A stretch of 64,000 nt of DNA from JADFNB01 sp036397455. GTDB lineage: Bacteria; Gemmatimonadota; Gemmatimonadetes; Gemmatimonadales; GWC2-71-9. The DNA is taken from positions 158,671-222,670 of the forward strand of contig DASWIX010000042.1 of NCBI GenBank assembly GCA_036397455.1. The letters run 5' to 3'. Shown piece after piece: positions 50,540-58,798 of the stretch. The position numbers were made by a program, and so were the translations under genes. Numbering within the stretch: the first letter of the stretch is position 1; every line of letters begins with the position of its first letter. The notes under the pieces were generated by a model. The model worked only from the letters and a program-made list of their open reading frames with translations, was not told where the DNA came from and ran no database searches.

Positions 50540-52213
50540 TCACTCAGCGTGGAGGCTCCCCCGGTGGACGCCCGTCACCGCCCGACCCGAAGGATCGGGA
50601 TTGGAGGCGAACGACGCGTCCCAGGCGATCGCGGCCGGCGTGCTGCAGGCGACGCTGGGTCCTCCGGGCACGAGCCGGGCGGACTCGTCGCCGGGGAAGT
50701 GCGTATCGAAGAGGGTCCGGTAGAGATAGGCCTCCTTCGTCACCGGGGGATTCACGGGGAAGCCGCAAGGGGCGCGGGCGAGGTCCTCGTCGGATACCGC
50801 CTCCTCGGCGCGCGTCTTCAGCGCGTCGATCCACCCGTAGCCGACGCCGTCGGAGAACTGCTCCTTCTGGCGCCACAGCACGTCGTCCGGCAGCCACCCC
50901 TCGAAGGCCGATCGCAGGAGGTGCTTCTCCATCCGATCCGGGCCCACCATCTTGGCGCCCGGATCCACGGACATGGCCGCGTCCAGGAAGTCCCGGTCGA
51001 GGAACGGCACCCTGGCCTCCACTCCCCAGGCGGCCATGGACTTGTTTGCCCGCAGGCAGTCGTACTTGTGGAGGAGGTCGAGCTTCCGCACGGTCTCGTC
51101 GTGGAAGCTCTTCGCGTCCGGGGCGCGGTGGAAGTAGAGATATCCCCCGAAGATCTCGTCGGCCCCCTCCCCGGAGAGGACCATCTTCACCCCCATGGCC
51201 TTGATGCGCCGCGCCATGAGATACATGGGGGTGGAGGCACGCACTGTGGTGACGTCGTAGCTCTCGATGTGGTGGATCACGTCGGCGAGCGCGTCGAGTC
51301 CCTCCTCCACGGTGAACCGGAGCTCATGGTGCACGGAGCCCAGGTAGTCGGCGACCCCGCGAGCGGCCGCCAGGTCGGGGGACTCCTCGAGGCCGATCGA
51401 GAAGGTGTGGAGCCGGGGCCACCAGGCCTCGCTGCGGCCTTCGTCCTCGACTCGCCGGGCGACGTGACGAGCCGCCACCGCGGCGACGAGGGAGGAGTCG
51501 AGACCTCCCGACAGGAGCACGCCGTACGGGACGTCGCTCATGAGCTGGCGCCGGACCGCCGCGACGAACACCTCCCGCAGGACCGCCGGGTCCGCCGGTC
51601 GACCCGCCACGGCGTCGTACGATCTCCAGGTCGGGTGCCGGTAGGCCACGGGCTCCCCGATCTCGCTGTCGAGATAGTGGCCCGGGGGGAACTCCCAGAG
51701 GCGGCGGCAGACCCCGGTCAGGGCCTTCATCTCCGAGGCGACCAGGAACTGTCCCTGCTCGTCCCGCCCGAAGTAGAGGGGGCACACCCCCACCGGGTCT
51801 CGCGCCAGGAGGTAGCGCCGCCGCTCCGCGTCCCAGAGAGCGAAGGCGAAGATGCCGTTGATCCGGTCGAGGAAGTCGGGTCCGTGCTCACGGTAGAGAG
51901 GCAGCAGGACCTCGCAGTCCGAGCTCGTGCGGAAGTCCCACGGGATGCCGAGCGAGGCCCGCTGCGCCGCGTGGTCGTAGATCTCCCCGTTGACCGCCAG
52001 CACCAGCGTGCCGTCCGCACTGACCAGGGGTTGGGCTCCGCTCTCGGGGTCGACGATCGCCAGCCGCTCGTGAGCCAGGACGAACCCGTCACCAGCCGTC
52101 ACTCCGCTCCAGTCCGGCCCGCGGTGCCGTTGCCGTCGGGACAGGGAAAGGGCGAGACGGCGTGCCTCCCCGGCTTCCATGGTGAGGTCGAAGATCCCCA
52201 GGATCGAGCACAT
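50540..52213 (-). CDS. asnB: Asparagine synthetase B (glutamine-hydrolysing)
   Basis: A 557-aa enzyme making asparagine from aspartate, ATP and glutamine. The start at 52213 exposes the catalytic Cys2 (MCSILGIFD). The glutaminase domain shows HRGPDWSG, NGEIYDH and SSDCEVLLPLY; the synthetase domain has the ATP loop LLSGGLDSSLVAA near residue 232 and VLSGEGADEIFGGY near residue 345. Size and motifs match E. coli AsnB. It is transcribed on the minus strand behind an attenuator leader with Asn codons. Convergent with the sulfur operon; only 47 bases separate the stops. Confidence 0.95.
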   Translation of the reverse strand: MCSILGIFDLTMEAGEARRLALSLSRRQRHRGPDWSGVTAGDGFVLAHERLAIVDPESGAQPLVSADGTLVLAVNGEIYDHAAQRASLGIPWDFRTSSDCEVLLPLYREHGPDFLDRINGIFAFALWDAERRRYLLARDPVGVCPLYFGRDEQGQFLVASEMKALTGVCRRLWEFPPGHYLDSEIGEPVAYRHPTWRSYDAVAGRPADPAVLREVFVAAVRRQLMSDVPYGVLLSGGLDSSLVAAVAARHVARRVEDEGRSEAWWPRLHTFSIGLEESPDLAAARGVADYLGSVHHELRFTVEEGLDALADVIHHIESYDVTTVRASTPMYLMARRIKAMGVKMVLSGEGADEIFGGYLYFHRAPDAKSFHDETVRKLDLLHKYDCLRANKSMAAWGVEARVPFLDRDFLDAAMSVDPGAKMVGPDRMEKHLLRSAFEGWLPDDVLWRQKEQFSDGVGYGWIDALKTRAEEAVSDEDLARAPCGFPVNPPVTKEAYLYRTLFDTHFPGDESARLVPGGPSVACSTPAAIAWDASFASNPDPSGRAVTGVHRGSLHAE

Positions 52214-52249
52214 GCCGTTCGACTCCTCGTTCGGTGGTTCCATGAACGC

Positions 52250-52329
52250 AAAAAGGCCCGCACCGTGTGGTGCGGGCCTCGTGTCACGTTCCGCGATCGT
52301 TCGTACGCGTTTACACGGGTCCCCGCACC
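52250..52329 (-). terminator. Asparagine attenuator: intrinsic terminator with competing antiterminator strand
   Basis: On the minus strand AGGCCCGCACC (52279-52269), loop ACAC and GGTGCGGGCCT (52264-52254) form a perfect 11-bp stem followed by five T (52254-52250), 37 bases before asnB. GGTGCGGG at 52329-52322 lies inside the leader reading frame and pairs perfectly over 8 bases with CCCGCACC of the terminator's first arm (52276-52269). The two hairpins are mutually exclusive. Confidence 0.82.
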
Positions 52330-52430
52330 GGGGCTTCGGTGGTCTTCGTATTGTGATTGGGCCCCATGCATCCCGTCTCGGCGGCAGAGGCGTTGCCGCG
52401 AGCACGATGGACGGTTTCGGTGCGGGTCAT
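52311..52430 (-). CDS. Leader peptide of asnB with Asn codons
   Basis: A 39-codon frame, ATG 52430 to TAA 52311, starting MTRTETVHRARGNASAAETG and containing GPNHNTKTTEAP. Asn codons are at positions 13, 25 and 27, the last two flanking a His codon just before the antiterminator strand (20 bases downstream). The ATG lies six bases after a -10 box, so the message is probably leaderless. The stop is 31 bases before the terminator. This is the architecture of a ribosome-mediated attenuator sensing charged tRNA-Asn. With only two clustered Asn codons the sensing is weaker than in His leaders. Confidence 0.7.
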   Translation of the reverse strand: MTRTETVHRARGNASAAETGCMGPNHNTKTTEAPVRGPV

Positions 52431-52436
52431 GCGACA

Positions 52437-52466
52437 ACGGTAGACCGGGCGCCTGCGAGCTGTCAA
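52437..52466 (-). promoter_or_regulatory. Promoter of the asnB leader
   Basis: TTGACA at 52466-52461 and TACCGT at 52442-52437 on the minus strand, spacing 18. The predicted start of transcription falls on the leader ATG at 52430, giving a leaderless leader peptide. The TTGACA box is a perfect -35; the -10 is shared with the sulfur operon promoter. Confidence 0.6.
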
Positions 52467-52565
52467 GGGCGCGTGGCGACCGATCCCGGAGAGACACGGG
52501 CCGCCGACTGATCGCCAGAGAGGAGCAGGTCCAGACACCCGTCCGGCGTCCTCGCACGCATGACG

Positions 52566-53831
52566 TCACGGTCCGAGTCGCCGTTCCGCTGACCGCGCGT
52601 GCGCCTCGAGCCCTTCGAGGCGACCCAGCCAGGCCGCGTCCTCGACCAGCCCCCGGGCGCCGGCGGGATCATCGATCGCCAGCCACGTGCGCACGCGCAG
52701 GAACGTCAGCACTGAAAGACCGCCGGCAGAGCGAGCCGCGCCCCCGGTAGGCAGGACGTGGTTGGGCCCCGCGCCGTAATCGCCCAGAACCTCCGCGGCC
52801 CCGGTCCCGACGAACAGCGCGCCGTAGTGACGCAGCCGTGGCGCCAGGCACCCGGCGTCGGCGACGTGAAGTTCTAGGTGCTCCGGCGCGAGGATGTCGC
52901 ACGCGGCGACGCCCTCGTCCAGGTCGCGCACCACTACCGCTCCACCGTTGCCCAGTGCCGCGCGCGCGATGACGGCGGTCGGCAGCGTCTCGAGCTGGCG
53001 CACGAGTTCGGCCGAAACCCCTTCGGCGATCGCGCCGCCGACACTCACCAGGACCGGTACTGCGTACGGATCGTGCTCGGCCTGCGCGAGGAGGTCCGCC
53101 GCGACCATTCCCGCGTCGGCCGTCGCATCGGCCAGCACCACCAGTTCGGATGGCCCCGCCAGTGTATCGATGGCGACATGCCCCGCGACCAGCTGCTTGG
53201 CTGTCGTGACGTATGCGTTACCCGGGCCCACGACGGCATCGCATCGCGGCACCGGGTCGGCACCGAAGGCGAGCGCCGCAATGGCCTGCGCGCCGCCGAC
53301 CGCGAGGAATCCGTCCGCGTTCGCCAGCGCGGCGGCGGCAAGCGTAATCGGAACCGGTCGCGGACTCGCCACCCACACCTCGGACACGCCCGCCTCACGC
53401 GCCGTGATGGCCGTCATGAGCACCGAGGACGGCAACGGGTAGCGGCCGCCTGGCGCGTAACACCCCGCTCGCTCCACGGGGGCGATCAAGTGACCGGCCC
53501 TGCCTCCCGGAATAGTCATATCGAACGGTCCGAGGGCGGCCCGCTGTCCGCGCGCGAACACGCGAATGCGCTCCGCGACGCGCTCCAACCGTTGCCGGTC
53601 GCCGGGCTTCAGCGACGCGAGCGCCGACGCGAGCGCTTCGCGCGGCAGGATGAGCGGTGCAGCAGCCGCCACGTCCCCCAGCCGCTCCGCGTGTTCCCTG
53701 AGCGCCGCCGCGCCACGCGCGCGGACGTCGCCCACGATCGCGGCCGCGGTTTCCTGCACCTCTGATGACGGGTGGCTGCCGATCCGTGCGGCCATCTCCT
53801 GTGCCGTGCGGCGTGGGAACACGTCGGTCAT
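52566..53831 (-). CDS. hisD: Histidinol dehydrogenase
   Basis: A 421-aa zinc enzyme that oxidises L-histidinol twice with NAD to histidine. Motifs: GCYAPGGRYPLPSSVLMTAI near residue 125, VVGPGNAYVTTAKQLV near residue 202, the AGPSELVVLAD segment and the Glu/His pair in LAPEHLELHVAD near residue 325, and GAGPNHVLPTGGAARSAGG near residue 360. It is the last gene of the operon; hisD is more often near the front. ATG 53831 overlaps the hisAIE stop as TGATG. Confidence 0.95.
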   Translation of the reverse strand: MTDVFPRRTAQEMAARIGSHPSSEVQETAAAIVGDVRARGAAALREHAERLGDVAAAAPLILPREALASALASLKPGDRQRLERVAERIRVFARGQRAALGPFDMTIPGGRAGHLIAPVERAGCYAPGGRYPLPSSVLMTAITAREAGVSEVWVASPRPVPITLAAAALANADGFLAVGGAQAIAALAFGADPVPRCDAVVGPGNAYVTTAKQLVAGHVAIDTLAGPSELVVLADATADAGMVAADLLAQAEHDPYAVPVLVSVGGAIAEGVSAELVRQLETLPTAVIARAALGNGGAVVVRDLDEGVAACDILAPEHLELHVADAGCLAPRLRHYGALFVGTGAAEVLGDYGAGPNHVLPTGGAARSAGGLSVLTFLRVRTWLAIDDPAGARGLVEDAAWLGRLEGLEAHARSAERRLGP

Positions 53832-55084
53832 CACTTCGCCTCCATTGGCCGCCGCGTCATCGCGAGCCGCCGGCGTCCGAGCTCCGATTCCACATCGGCA
53901 AGGCTCGCACCGGCCCGCGCGAGCGCCGCCAGCACCAGGTAGAGGACGTCCGCCGATTCGTGCACCACGTCGTCGCGCGTGCCGGCCCGCGCCAGCTCGG
54001 CGCTCTCCTCGCCGAGCTTCGACTCCAGCAGCCCCGGCGTGGTCAACAGCCGGACCGTTCCGGAGTGTGGATCGGCGCCGGCCCGGCGCGCCGCGATGAC
54101 CCGCTCGAGTGTGCCAAGATCGAAGCGGTCACGAAAGCAACTGCGCGTGTTGCGGTGGCAGAAGCCCGGTCCCTCCTGGCGCACCACGAAGCGCAAGGCA
54201 TCGCGGTCGCAATCCGCGTCCACGGCGAGCAAGCGCTGTGTGTTCCCCGACGATTCACCCTTGACCCAGATGGCAGAGCGCGATCGCGACCAATAGATGC
54301 CCCGGCGCTCAGCGACCGCGCGGCGCAATGAGGCAGCACTGCTCCAGACGAAACCCAGCGCCCGCCCCGACTCGTCGCAGACGACGGTTGGCCACAAGCC
54401 GTCCGGTCCCGCGCGAAGAACGGCGGCGACGGCATCACCGAGGCTCATGCGCTCGGTGTAGAGCGCCATCCCCACCTGCGCATCGGCGCCGAGGCGATCG
54501 AGTTCGCCGATCTCGTCTGGCGTCGTGATGCCTCCGGCGGCGGTGACGCGCGCGGCGCCAGCCGCGGCAACCGCGTCGCGCACCATGGTCGCGTCGAACC
54601 CCGCCATCTCCCCTTCGCGCTCGACCTGCGTGAGAAGAAAGCCGCCCACATGCGGTGCGAGGGAGCGGATGTCATCGAGCACGGAGTGCCCGGTCTTCGT
54701 GCGCCAGCCGTCCACGACGACCTCGCCCCGCACCGAGTCCACGGCGGCGATGACGCGATCGCGGGGCAGGGCGCCGCAGAACGCGGGCGACGCCGCGGTC
54801 CCGACCACGATCCGCTCGGCGCCGGCGTCGAGCCATGCGCGCGCGCTATCGCGATCGCGAATGCCGCCGCCCACGCGACACGCTGCTCGACGCACCATCT
54901 TCCGGATGATGGCTGCGTTCGATCCCCGTCCAAGCGCCGCGTCGAGGTCCACCACGGCGACCTCGCCCGCCACCGCGAACTGCTCGAGCCGCTGGAGCGG
55001 GTCCCCGCCGTCGAGCACGAACTCGCGTCCCTGCCGCAACTGGACCGCGCGACCGTCCATCAGGTCGATGCTGGGAACGATCAT
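53831..55084 (-). CDS. HisA-HisI-HisE triple fusion (three consecutive histidine steps)
   Basis: A 417-aa single frame. Residues ~1-225 are HisA, the ProFAR isomerase barrel (MIVPSIDLMDGRAVQLRQG; CRVGGGIRDRDSARAW; VTAAGGITTPDEI). Residues ~230-325 are HisI, the PR-AMP cyclohydrolase (LWPTVVCDESGRALGFVW; YWSRSRSAIWVKGESSGN; metal ligands in AVDADCDRDAL and GPGFCHRNTRSCF). Residues ~335-417 are HisE, the PR-ATP pyrophosphatase (TTPGLLESKLGEESAELARA; VVHESADVLYLVLAALA). HisE, HisI and HisA catalyse steps 2, 3 and 4. HisIE fusions are common, but with HisA in front they are not. ATGA joins it to hisHF. Confidence 0.93.
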   Translation of the reverse strand: MIVPSIDLMDGRAVQLRQGREFVLDGGDPLQRLEQFAVAGEVAVVDLDAALGRGSNAAIIRKMVRRAACRVGGGIRDRDSARAWLDAGAERIVVGTAASPAFCGALPRDRVIAAVDSVRGEVVVDGWRTKTGHSVLDDIRSLAPHVGGFLLTQVEREGEMAGFDATMVRDAVAAAGAARVTAAGGITTPDEIGELDRLGADAQVGMALYTERMSLGDAVAAVLRAGPDGLWPTVVCDESGRALGFVWSSAASLRRAVAERRGIYWSRSRSAIWVKGESSGNTQRLLAVDADCDRDALRFVVRQEGPGFCHRNTRSCFRDRFDLGTLERVIAARRAGADPHSGTVRLLTTPGLLESKLGEESAELARAGTRDDVVHESADVLYLVLAALARAGASLADVESELGRRRLAMTRRPMEAK

Positions 55085-56484
55085 CGCCGCACCCGCACGC
55101 CGCGGCCGGCGAGCTCCGCCTTGATCGCCGCCACCGTCTCGTCGCCGTCGTGGAAGACGGAGGCGGCCAGCACCGCTTCTGCCCCAGCCGCCAGCGCCTC
55201 GGCCACGTGCGCCCGCGTTCCGATGCCGCCCGAGGCGATTACCGGCACGGTGACCGCGCCATGCACCGCGCGCACCAGCTCCAGGTCGCAGCCGGCACGC
55301 GTGCCATCGCGGTCCCAGCTCGTGAGCAGCACCTCGCCCGCGCCTGACGCTGTTCCGTGCCGTGCCCACTCGACCGCGTCCAGTTCCACGCGGTCCCGGC
55401 CGCCCGACACGAGCACGTCCCAGCCGGCGCCCGCACGGCGCGCGTCCACGGCGAGCACCACGCACTGGCGCCCGAACTCGCACGCCAGCTCGGCGAGCAG
55501 CTGCGGACGCGCGACCGCCGCGCTGTTCACGCTCACCTTGTCCGCGCCGGCGGCCAGGAGTCGGCGCGTGTCCTCCACCGACCGCACGCCGCCCCCGGCG
55601 GTAAGCGGGATGCCGAGGACCGCCCGCACCTGCCGCACCGTCTCCACCTGGGTCGCACGAGAGGAGGGCGCTGCGCCGATGTCGAGCACGACGATCTCGT
55701 CGGCGCCTTGGGCCTCGTAGCGCGCCGCCTGCTCGGCAGGATCGCCGGCGTCGCGCAGACTGGTGAAGCGCACTCCCTTCACAACGCGTCCATCCTTGAC
55801 GTCCAGACACGGCACGAGACGCGCGGCGAGCCCGGTCCCACGGGACGGCGGCGCTGGCGCGGCGACCGTCGTCGGGTCGACGCGGAGTCCTCCCGCCACG
55901 AGCCAGCGCCGCACCAACTCCCGGCCGGCGTCGCTGGACAGTTCGGGATGGAACTGGCATGCGAGCACCGCTCCGCGCTCCAGGGCCGCGACGAATCTCG
56001 CCCCGTGCGTCGTCCATGCCGCCGCCCATCCGGATGGCGCGTCGTACAGCGCGTACGAGTTGGCGAAGGCGGCTTCCATCGTCGTGACGAGCCGGCACGA
56101 TGGGTCCGGATCCACCCGGTTCCAACCCAGGTGCGGCACCCGCACGTCGTCCGGGAGGCGCCGGCACGTGCCCGACAGCAGGCCAAGTCCAGCGATCCCC
56201 GGACTCTCTTCGCTCGCCTCGCACAACAACTGGAGCCCGAGGCAGATAGCGAGTAGCGGTTTTCCCTCGAGCGTGGCGTCGCGCACCGCGGCGTCAAGTC
56301 CCTTCGCGCGCAGCGCGGCCATCCCTGCGCCGAACGCTCCCACGCCCGGCAGCACCAGGCGCGGGGCGCGGCGCACGACGTCCACTTCGGCCGACACCGT
56401 GGCCCGAATGCCGAGCCGCGCGAATGCCCCTCGCACCGACGCGAGGTTCGCGACGCCGGAATCCACGATCACGACCTCGGTCAC
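55081..56484 (-). CDS. HisH-HisF fusion: imidazole glycerol phosphate synthase
   Basis: A 467-aa bifunctional enzyme. Residues ~1-195 are the glutaminase HisH: VVIVDSGVANLASVRGAF, nucleophile Cys in LLAICLGLQLLCE near residue 80 and the His/Glu pair in CQFHPELSSDAG near residue 175. Residues ~210-467 are the cyclase HisF: LVPCLDVKDGRVVKGVRF, VVLDIGAAPSS, AGADKVSVNSAAV, VLLTSWDRDGTR, IASGGIGTRAHVAEAL. Ammonia passes through the barrel to make IGP and AICAR. Such an HisHF arrangement is known from eukaryotic HIS7 and is uncommon in bacteria. The GTG at 56484 overlaps the hisB stop. Confidence 0.93.
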   Translation of the reverse strand: MTEVVIVDSGVANLASVRGAFARLGIRATVSAEVDVVRRAPRLVLPGVGAFGAGMAALRAKGLDAAVRDATLEGKPLLAICLGLQLLCEASEESPGIAGLGLLSGTCRRLPDDVRVPHLGWNRVDPDPSCRLVTTMEAAFANSYALYDAPSGWAAAWTTHGARFVAALERGAVLACQFHPELSSDAGRELVRRWLVAGGLRVDPTTVAAPAPPSRGTGLAARLVPCLDVKDGRVVKGVRFTSLRDAGDPAEQAARYEAQGADEIVVLDIGAAPSSRATQVETVRQVRAVLGIPLTAGGGVRSVEDTRRLLAAGADKVSVNSAAVARPQLLAELACEFGRQCVVLAVDARRAGAGWDVLVSGGRDRVELDAVEWARHGTASGAGEVLLTSWDRDGTRAGCDLELVRAVHGAVTVPVIASGGIGTRAHVAEALAAGAEAVLAASVFHDGDETVAAIKAELAGRGVRVRR

Positions 56485-57068
56485 AGCGTCTCCTTGGTGG
56501 ACGGCACGTCCTCGAATCCCGTTGCGGCCAGGGCCTGCCGCAGCGCGAGCGCGACGGCCTTGAATGCCGCCTCGGCGCGATGGTGGTCGTTGTCGCCCTT
56601 TAACACATCCACGTGCAGCGTGAGCCGCGCCGCCGTCGCGAGCGAGCGAAGCACGTGCGGGACATTCTCCGCCGAGAGCGTGCCGATGGCGTCGCGAGTC
56701 AAGCCAAGGTTGACGTCCGCGAACGGCCGCCCCGAGAGATCCACCGCCACGCGTGCCAGCGCCTCGTCGAGCGGGGCCAGGGCCCAGCCGAACCGCGCGA
56801 TGCCGTGCCGGTCGCCGAGCGCCCGATCCAGAGCCTGACCGAGGGCGAGCGCGGCGTCTTCCGCGGTGTGATGGTCGTCCACGTGCAAGTCGCCATCGCA
56901 CCGCAGCGTGAGGTCGAGTCGCGCGTGCCGCGCGAGCGCGGCCAGCAGGTGGTCGAGAAACCCGATGCCCGTGTGCACGTCCGCCTGCCCGCTGCCGTCG
57001 AGGTGGAGCTCGACGATCACCGTCGTTTCTGCCGTCCGGCGCTCCACTCGCGCGCGGCGTCCGTTCAT
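56481..57068 (-). CDS. hisB: Imidazoleglycerol-phosphate dehydratase
   Basis: A 195-aa monofunctional IGP dehydratase with the two metal motifs GIGFLDHLLAALARHA and DLHVDDHHTAEDAALALG near residues 38-75, and DVLKGDNDHHRAEAAFKA near residue 160. No phosphatase domain is attached (unlike E. coli HisB), so histidinol-phosphatase must be supplied by another protein, most likely the HAD half of the HisC fusion. GGAGG precedes the ATG at 57068 by 7 bases; GTG 57071 is an alternative. It overlaps the hisC-HAD stop as TGATG. Confidence 0.95.
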   Translation of the reverse strand: MNGRRARVERRTAETTVIVELHLDGSGQADVHTGIGFLDHLLAALARHARLDLTLRCDGDLHVDDHHTAEDAALALGQALDRALGDRHGIARFGWALAPLDEALARVAVDLSGRPFADVNLGLTRDAIGTLSAENVPHVLRSLATAARLTLHVDVLKGDNDHHRAEAAFKAVALALRQALAATGFEDVPSTKETL

Positions 57069-58798
57069 CACAACACCTCCAGAAGATCCGCCAGTTGATC
57101 GAGCACGAGCGCTGCGCCGGCCGCCACGAGAGCGGGTGCCACCTCGCTGCGCGATTCCCCGGGGGCCGTGACACCGAGCGGAAGGACGCCGGCGCCGCGG
57201 GCCGCGCGGGCATCGTCAGGTGTGTCGCCCACCATCCAGCCGCGCGTCGCGCCGAGCCGCTCGAGCGCCAGCGCGACCGGCGCGGGGTCCGGCTTGTTGG
57301 GCGCGTCCTCGAGCGTCACGATGGTGCGGACCAGGTCGCGGATTCCGGCGCGGGCAAGAAACCACTCTGCCTCGGCGCGCGGCCGGCCGGTGACGATCGC
57401 GAGCGGTAGCCGGCCGGCGAGCGCCGCGACGACATCGCGCGCGACGATCAGCCGCTCCGCCTCGCGCAGCCCCGGCGCCCCGTCAATTCCGAGGTAGTGC
57501 GCCTGGTAACGGGCGGTGATTTCCTCGAGGGATCGCTCGACGCCGTGCGCGGCGAGCAGCCGCCGGGTCAGCACCCAGTCGTTGTTCGCGTCGCCGCGCA
57601 GCGTGGCATGAAGCAGTTCATCTCGGCTGATACTCACGCCGAAGTCGTTCGCCGTGGCGAGTACGCAGGCGCGAGATGACCCCTCCACATCCGCCAGCAC
57701 GCCGTCCAGGTCGAGCAGCAGCGCGTCGGGGGCGAGGGCCAGTTCGAGCGCGGCCGTCAGGCGCTCGAATGCCGTCGAGTCGCCGGGGAGCGTGATGCGC
57801 AGCCCGGTGGCAGCGGCCGGCCGATCGGGAAAGTCGCGGACAAGGATGCCCTGCGCGGCGAGTGCGGCATGCACGAAGGCGGCGCGTTGCCCGAGATCGG
57901 CGTACACGAAGTTGGCCTGCGATCGCCGCGGCGCGACGCCGCGTGCGGCGAGCCGCGCGGACAGTGCCGCGCGCTCGCGGCGAACCTGGGCGACGTGAGC
58001 GGCCATCGCCCCTTCGCCGCGCTCGAGCTGCACTGCCGCGAATGCGAGCGACGGTGCCGCGACCGGATACGGCCCGTCGGCCGCGCGCAACGCCGAGATC
58101 ACTTCGGCCGACCCCAGCACGAAGCCCACGCGGCACCCCGCAAGACCGCGCGCTTTGGAGAACGTTCGCGTCACGACTGCGTTCGGAAGCGCAAGAGCGG
58201 ACGCCGTGAGATCCTCCTCCGCGTACTCGACGTACGCGTGGTCGAGGAGGACCAGGGCGTTGGGCGCGGCGCAGGACAGCCGCCTCACGTCGTCGAGCGT
58301 GGCCACCTCGCCAGTGGGATTGTTCGGGCTCACAATGGCGATGATCGCGGTGCGCTCATCCACGCGCTCGAGCATCGCCGCAATCGGGAACGGGCCCGGT
58401 GTCCACGGCACCGGGACCAGCTCGCCGCCCGCCAGGGCCGCGTAGCGGTCGAGCATCTCGAAGCTGGGGACAGGCACGAGCATCGACGCGCCCGCGGGAA
58501 GGAACGCCCGACAGCAGCGGTCGAGCGCCCCGTCGGCACCGGCAGTGACCAGCACCCGGGCGGCCTCCACGCCGCACCGCTGCGCGAGCGCCGCCTCGAG
58601 CGCCGTCGCGTCGGGATAACGCCGCAGCAGCTCCGGCCCAGCGGCGCGCAGCGCGTCCACCATGAGATCGAGTGCGGGTGTGGGTCCCTCGTTGCCGTCG
58701 AGCTTCAGCTGGATGCCGCCGGACGGCGGCTGCAGCCGACGATAGGCCAGGGCAGGGTCCACGCGGGATGGCGGACCGGCTTTCGCGGAAGAGCTCAT
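57068..58798 (-). CDS. HisC fused to HAD phosphatase (histidinol-phosphate aminotransferase + likely histidinol-phosphatase)
   Basis: A 576-aa fusion. Residues ~1-350 are HisC: LDGNEGPTPALDLM, ITSPNNPTGE-like IVSPNNPTGEVATL near residue 170, PLP Lys in TRTFSKARGLAGCRVGF near residue 215 and TGLRITLPGD near 340. Residues ~360-576 are a HAD subfamily-IA hydrolase: DxD motif ALLLDLDGVLADVEGSS near residue 365, AIVTGRPRAEAEWFL, and GDTPDDARAARGAG. A HisC-HAD fusion of this subtype (TIGR01548-like) is known in a few phyla. Here it fills the histidinol-phosphatase gap left by the monofunctional HisB. ATGA overlaps hisG. Confidence 0.9.
   Translation of the reverse strand: MSSSAKAGPPSRVDPALAYRRLQPPSGGIQLKLDGNEGPTPALDLMVDALRAAGPELLRRYPDATALEAALAQRCGVEAARVLVTAGADGALDRCCRAFLPAGASMLVPVPSFEMLDRYAALAGGELVPVPWTPGPFPIAAMLERVDERTAIIAIVSPNNPTGEVATLDDVRRLSCAAPNALVLLDHAYVEYAEEDLTASALALPNAVVTRTFSKARGLAGCRVGFVLGSAEVISALRAADGPYPVAAPSLAFAAVQLERGEGAMAAHVAQVRRERAALSARLAARGVAPRRSQANFVYADLGQRAAFVHAALAAQGILVRDFPDRPAAATGLRITLPGDSTAFERLTAALELALAPDALLLDLDGVLADVEGSSRACVLATANDFGVSISRDELLHATLRGDANNDWVLTRRLLAAHGVERSLEEITARYQAHYLGIDGAPGLREAERLIVARDVVAALAGRLPLAIVTGRPRAEAEWFLARAGIRDLVRTIVTLEDAPNKPDPAPVALALERLGATRGWMVGDTPDDARAARGAGVLPLGVTAPGESRSEVAPALVAAGAALVLDQLADLLEVL

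Noticed and set aside
52213..52430. T-box riboswitch for asnB
   Set aside because: No T-box bulge sequence or specifier-loop structure; a translated leader with Asn codons and mutually exclusive hairpins explains the region better.
53831..56484. HisHF and HisAIE read as annotation artefacts of joined frames
   Set aside because: Each frame is continuous without internal stops and both domains retain active-site motifs, so they are reported as fusions rather than split genes.
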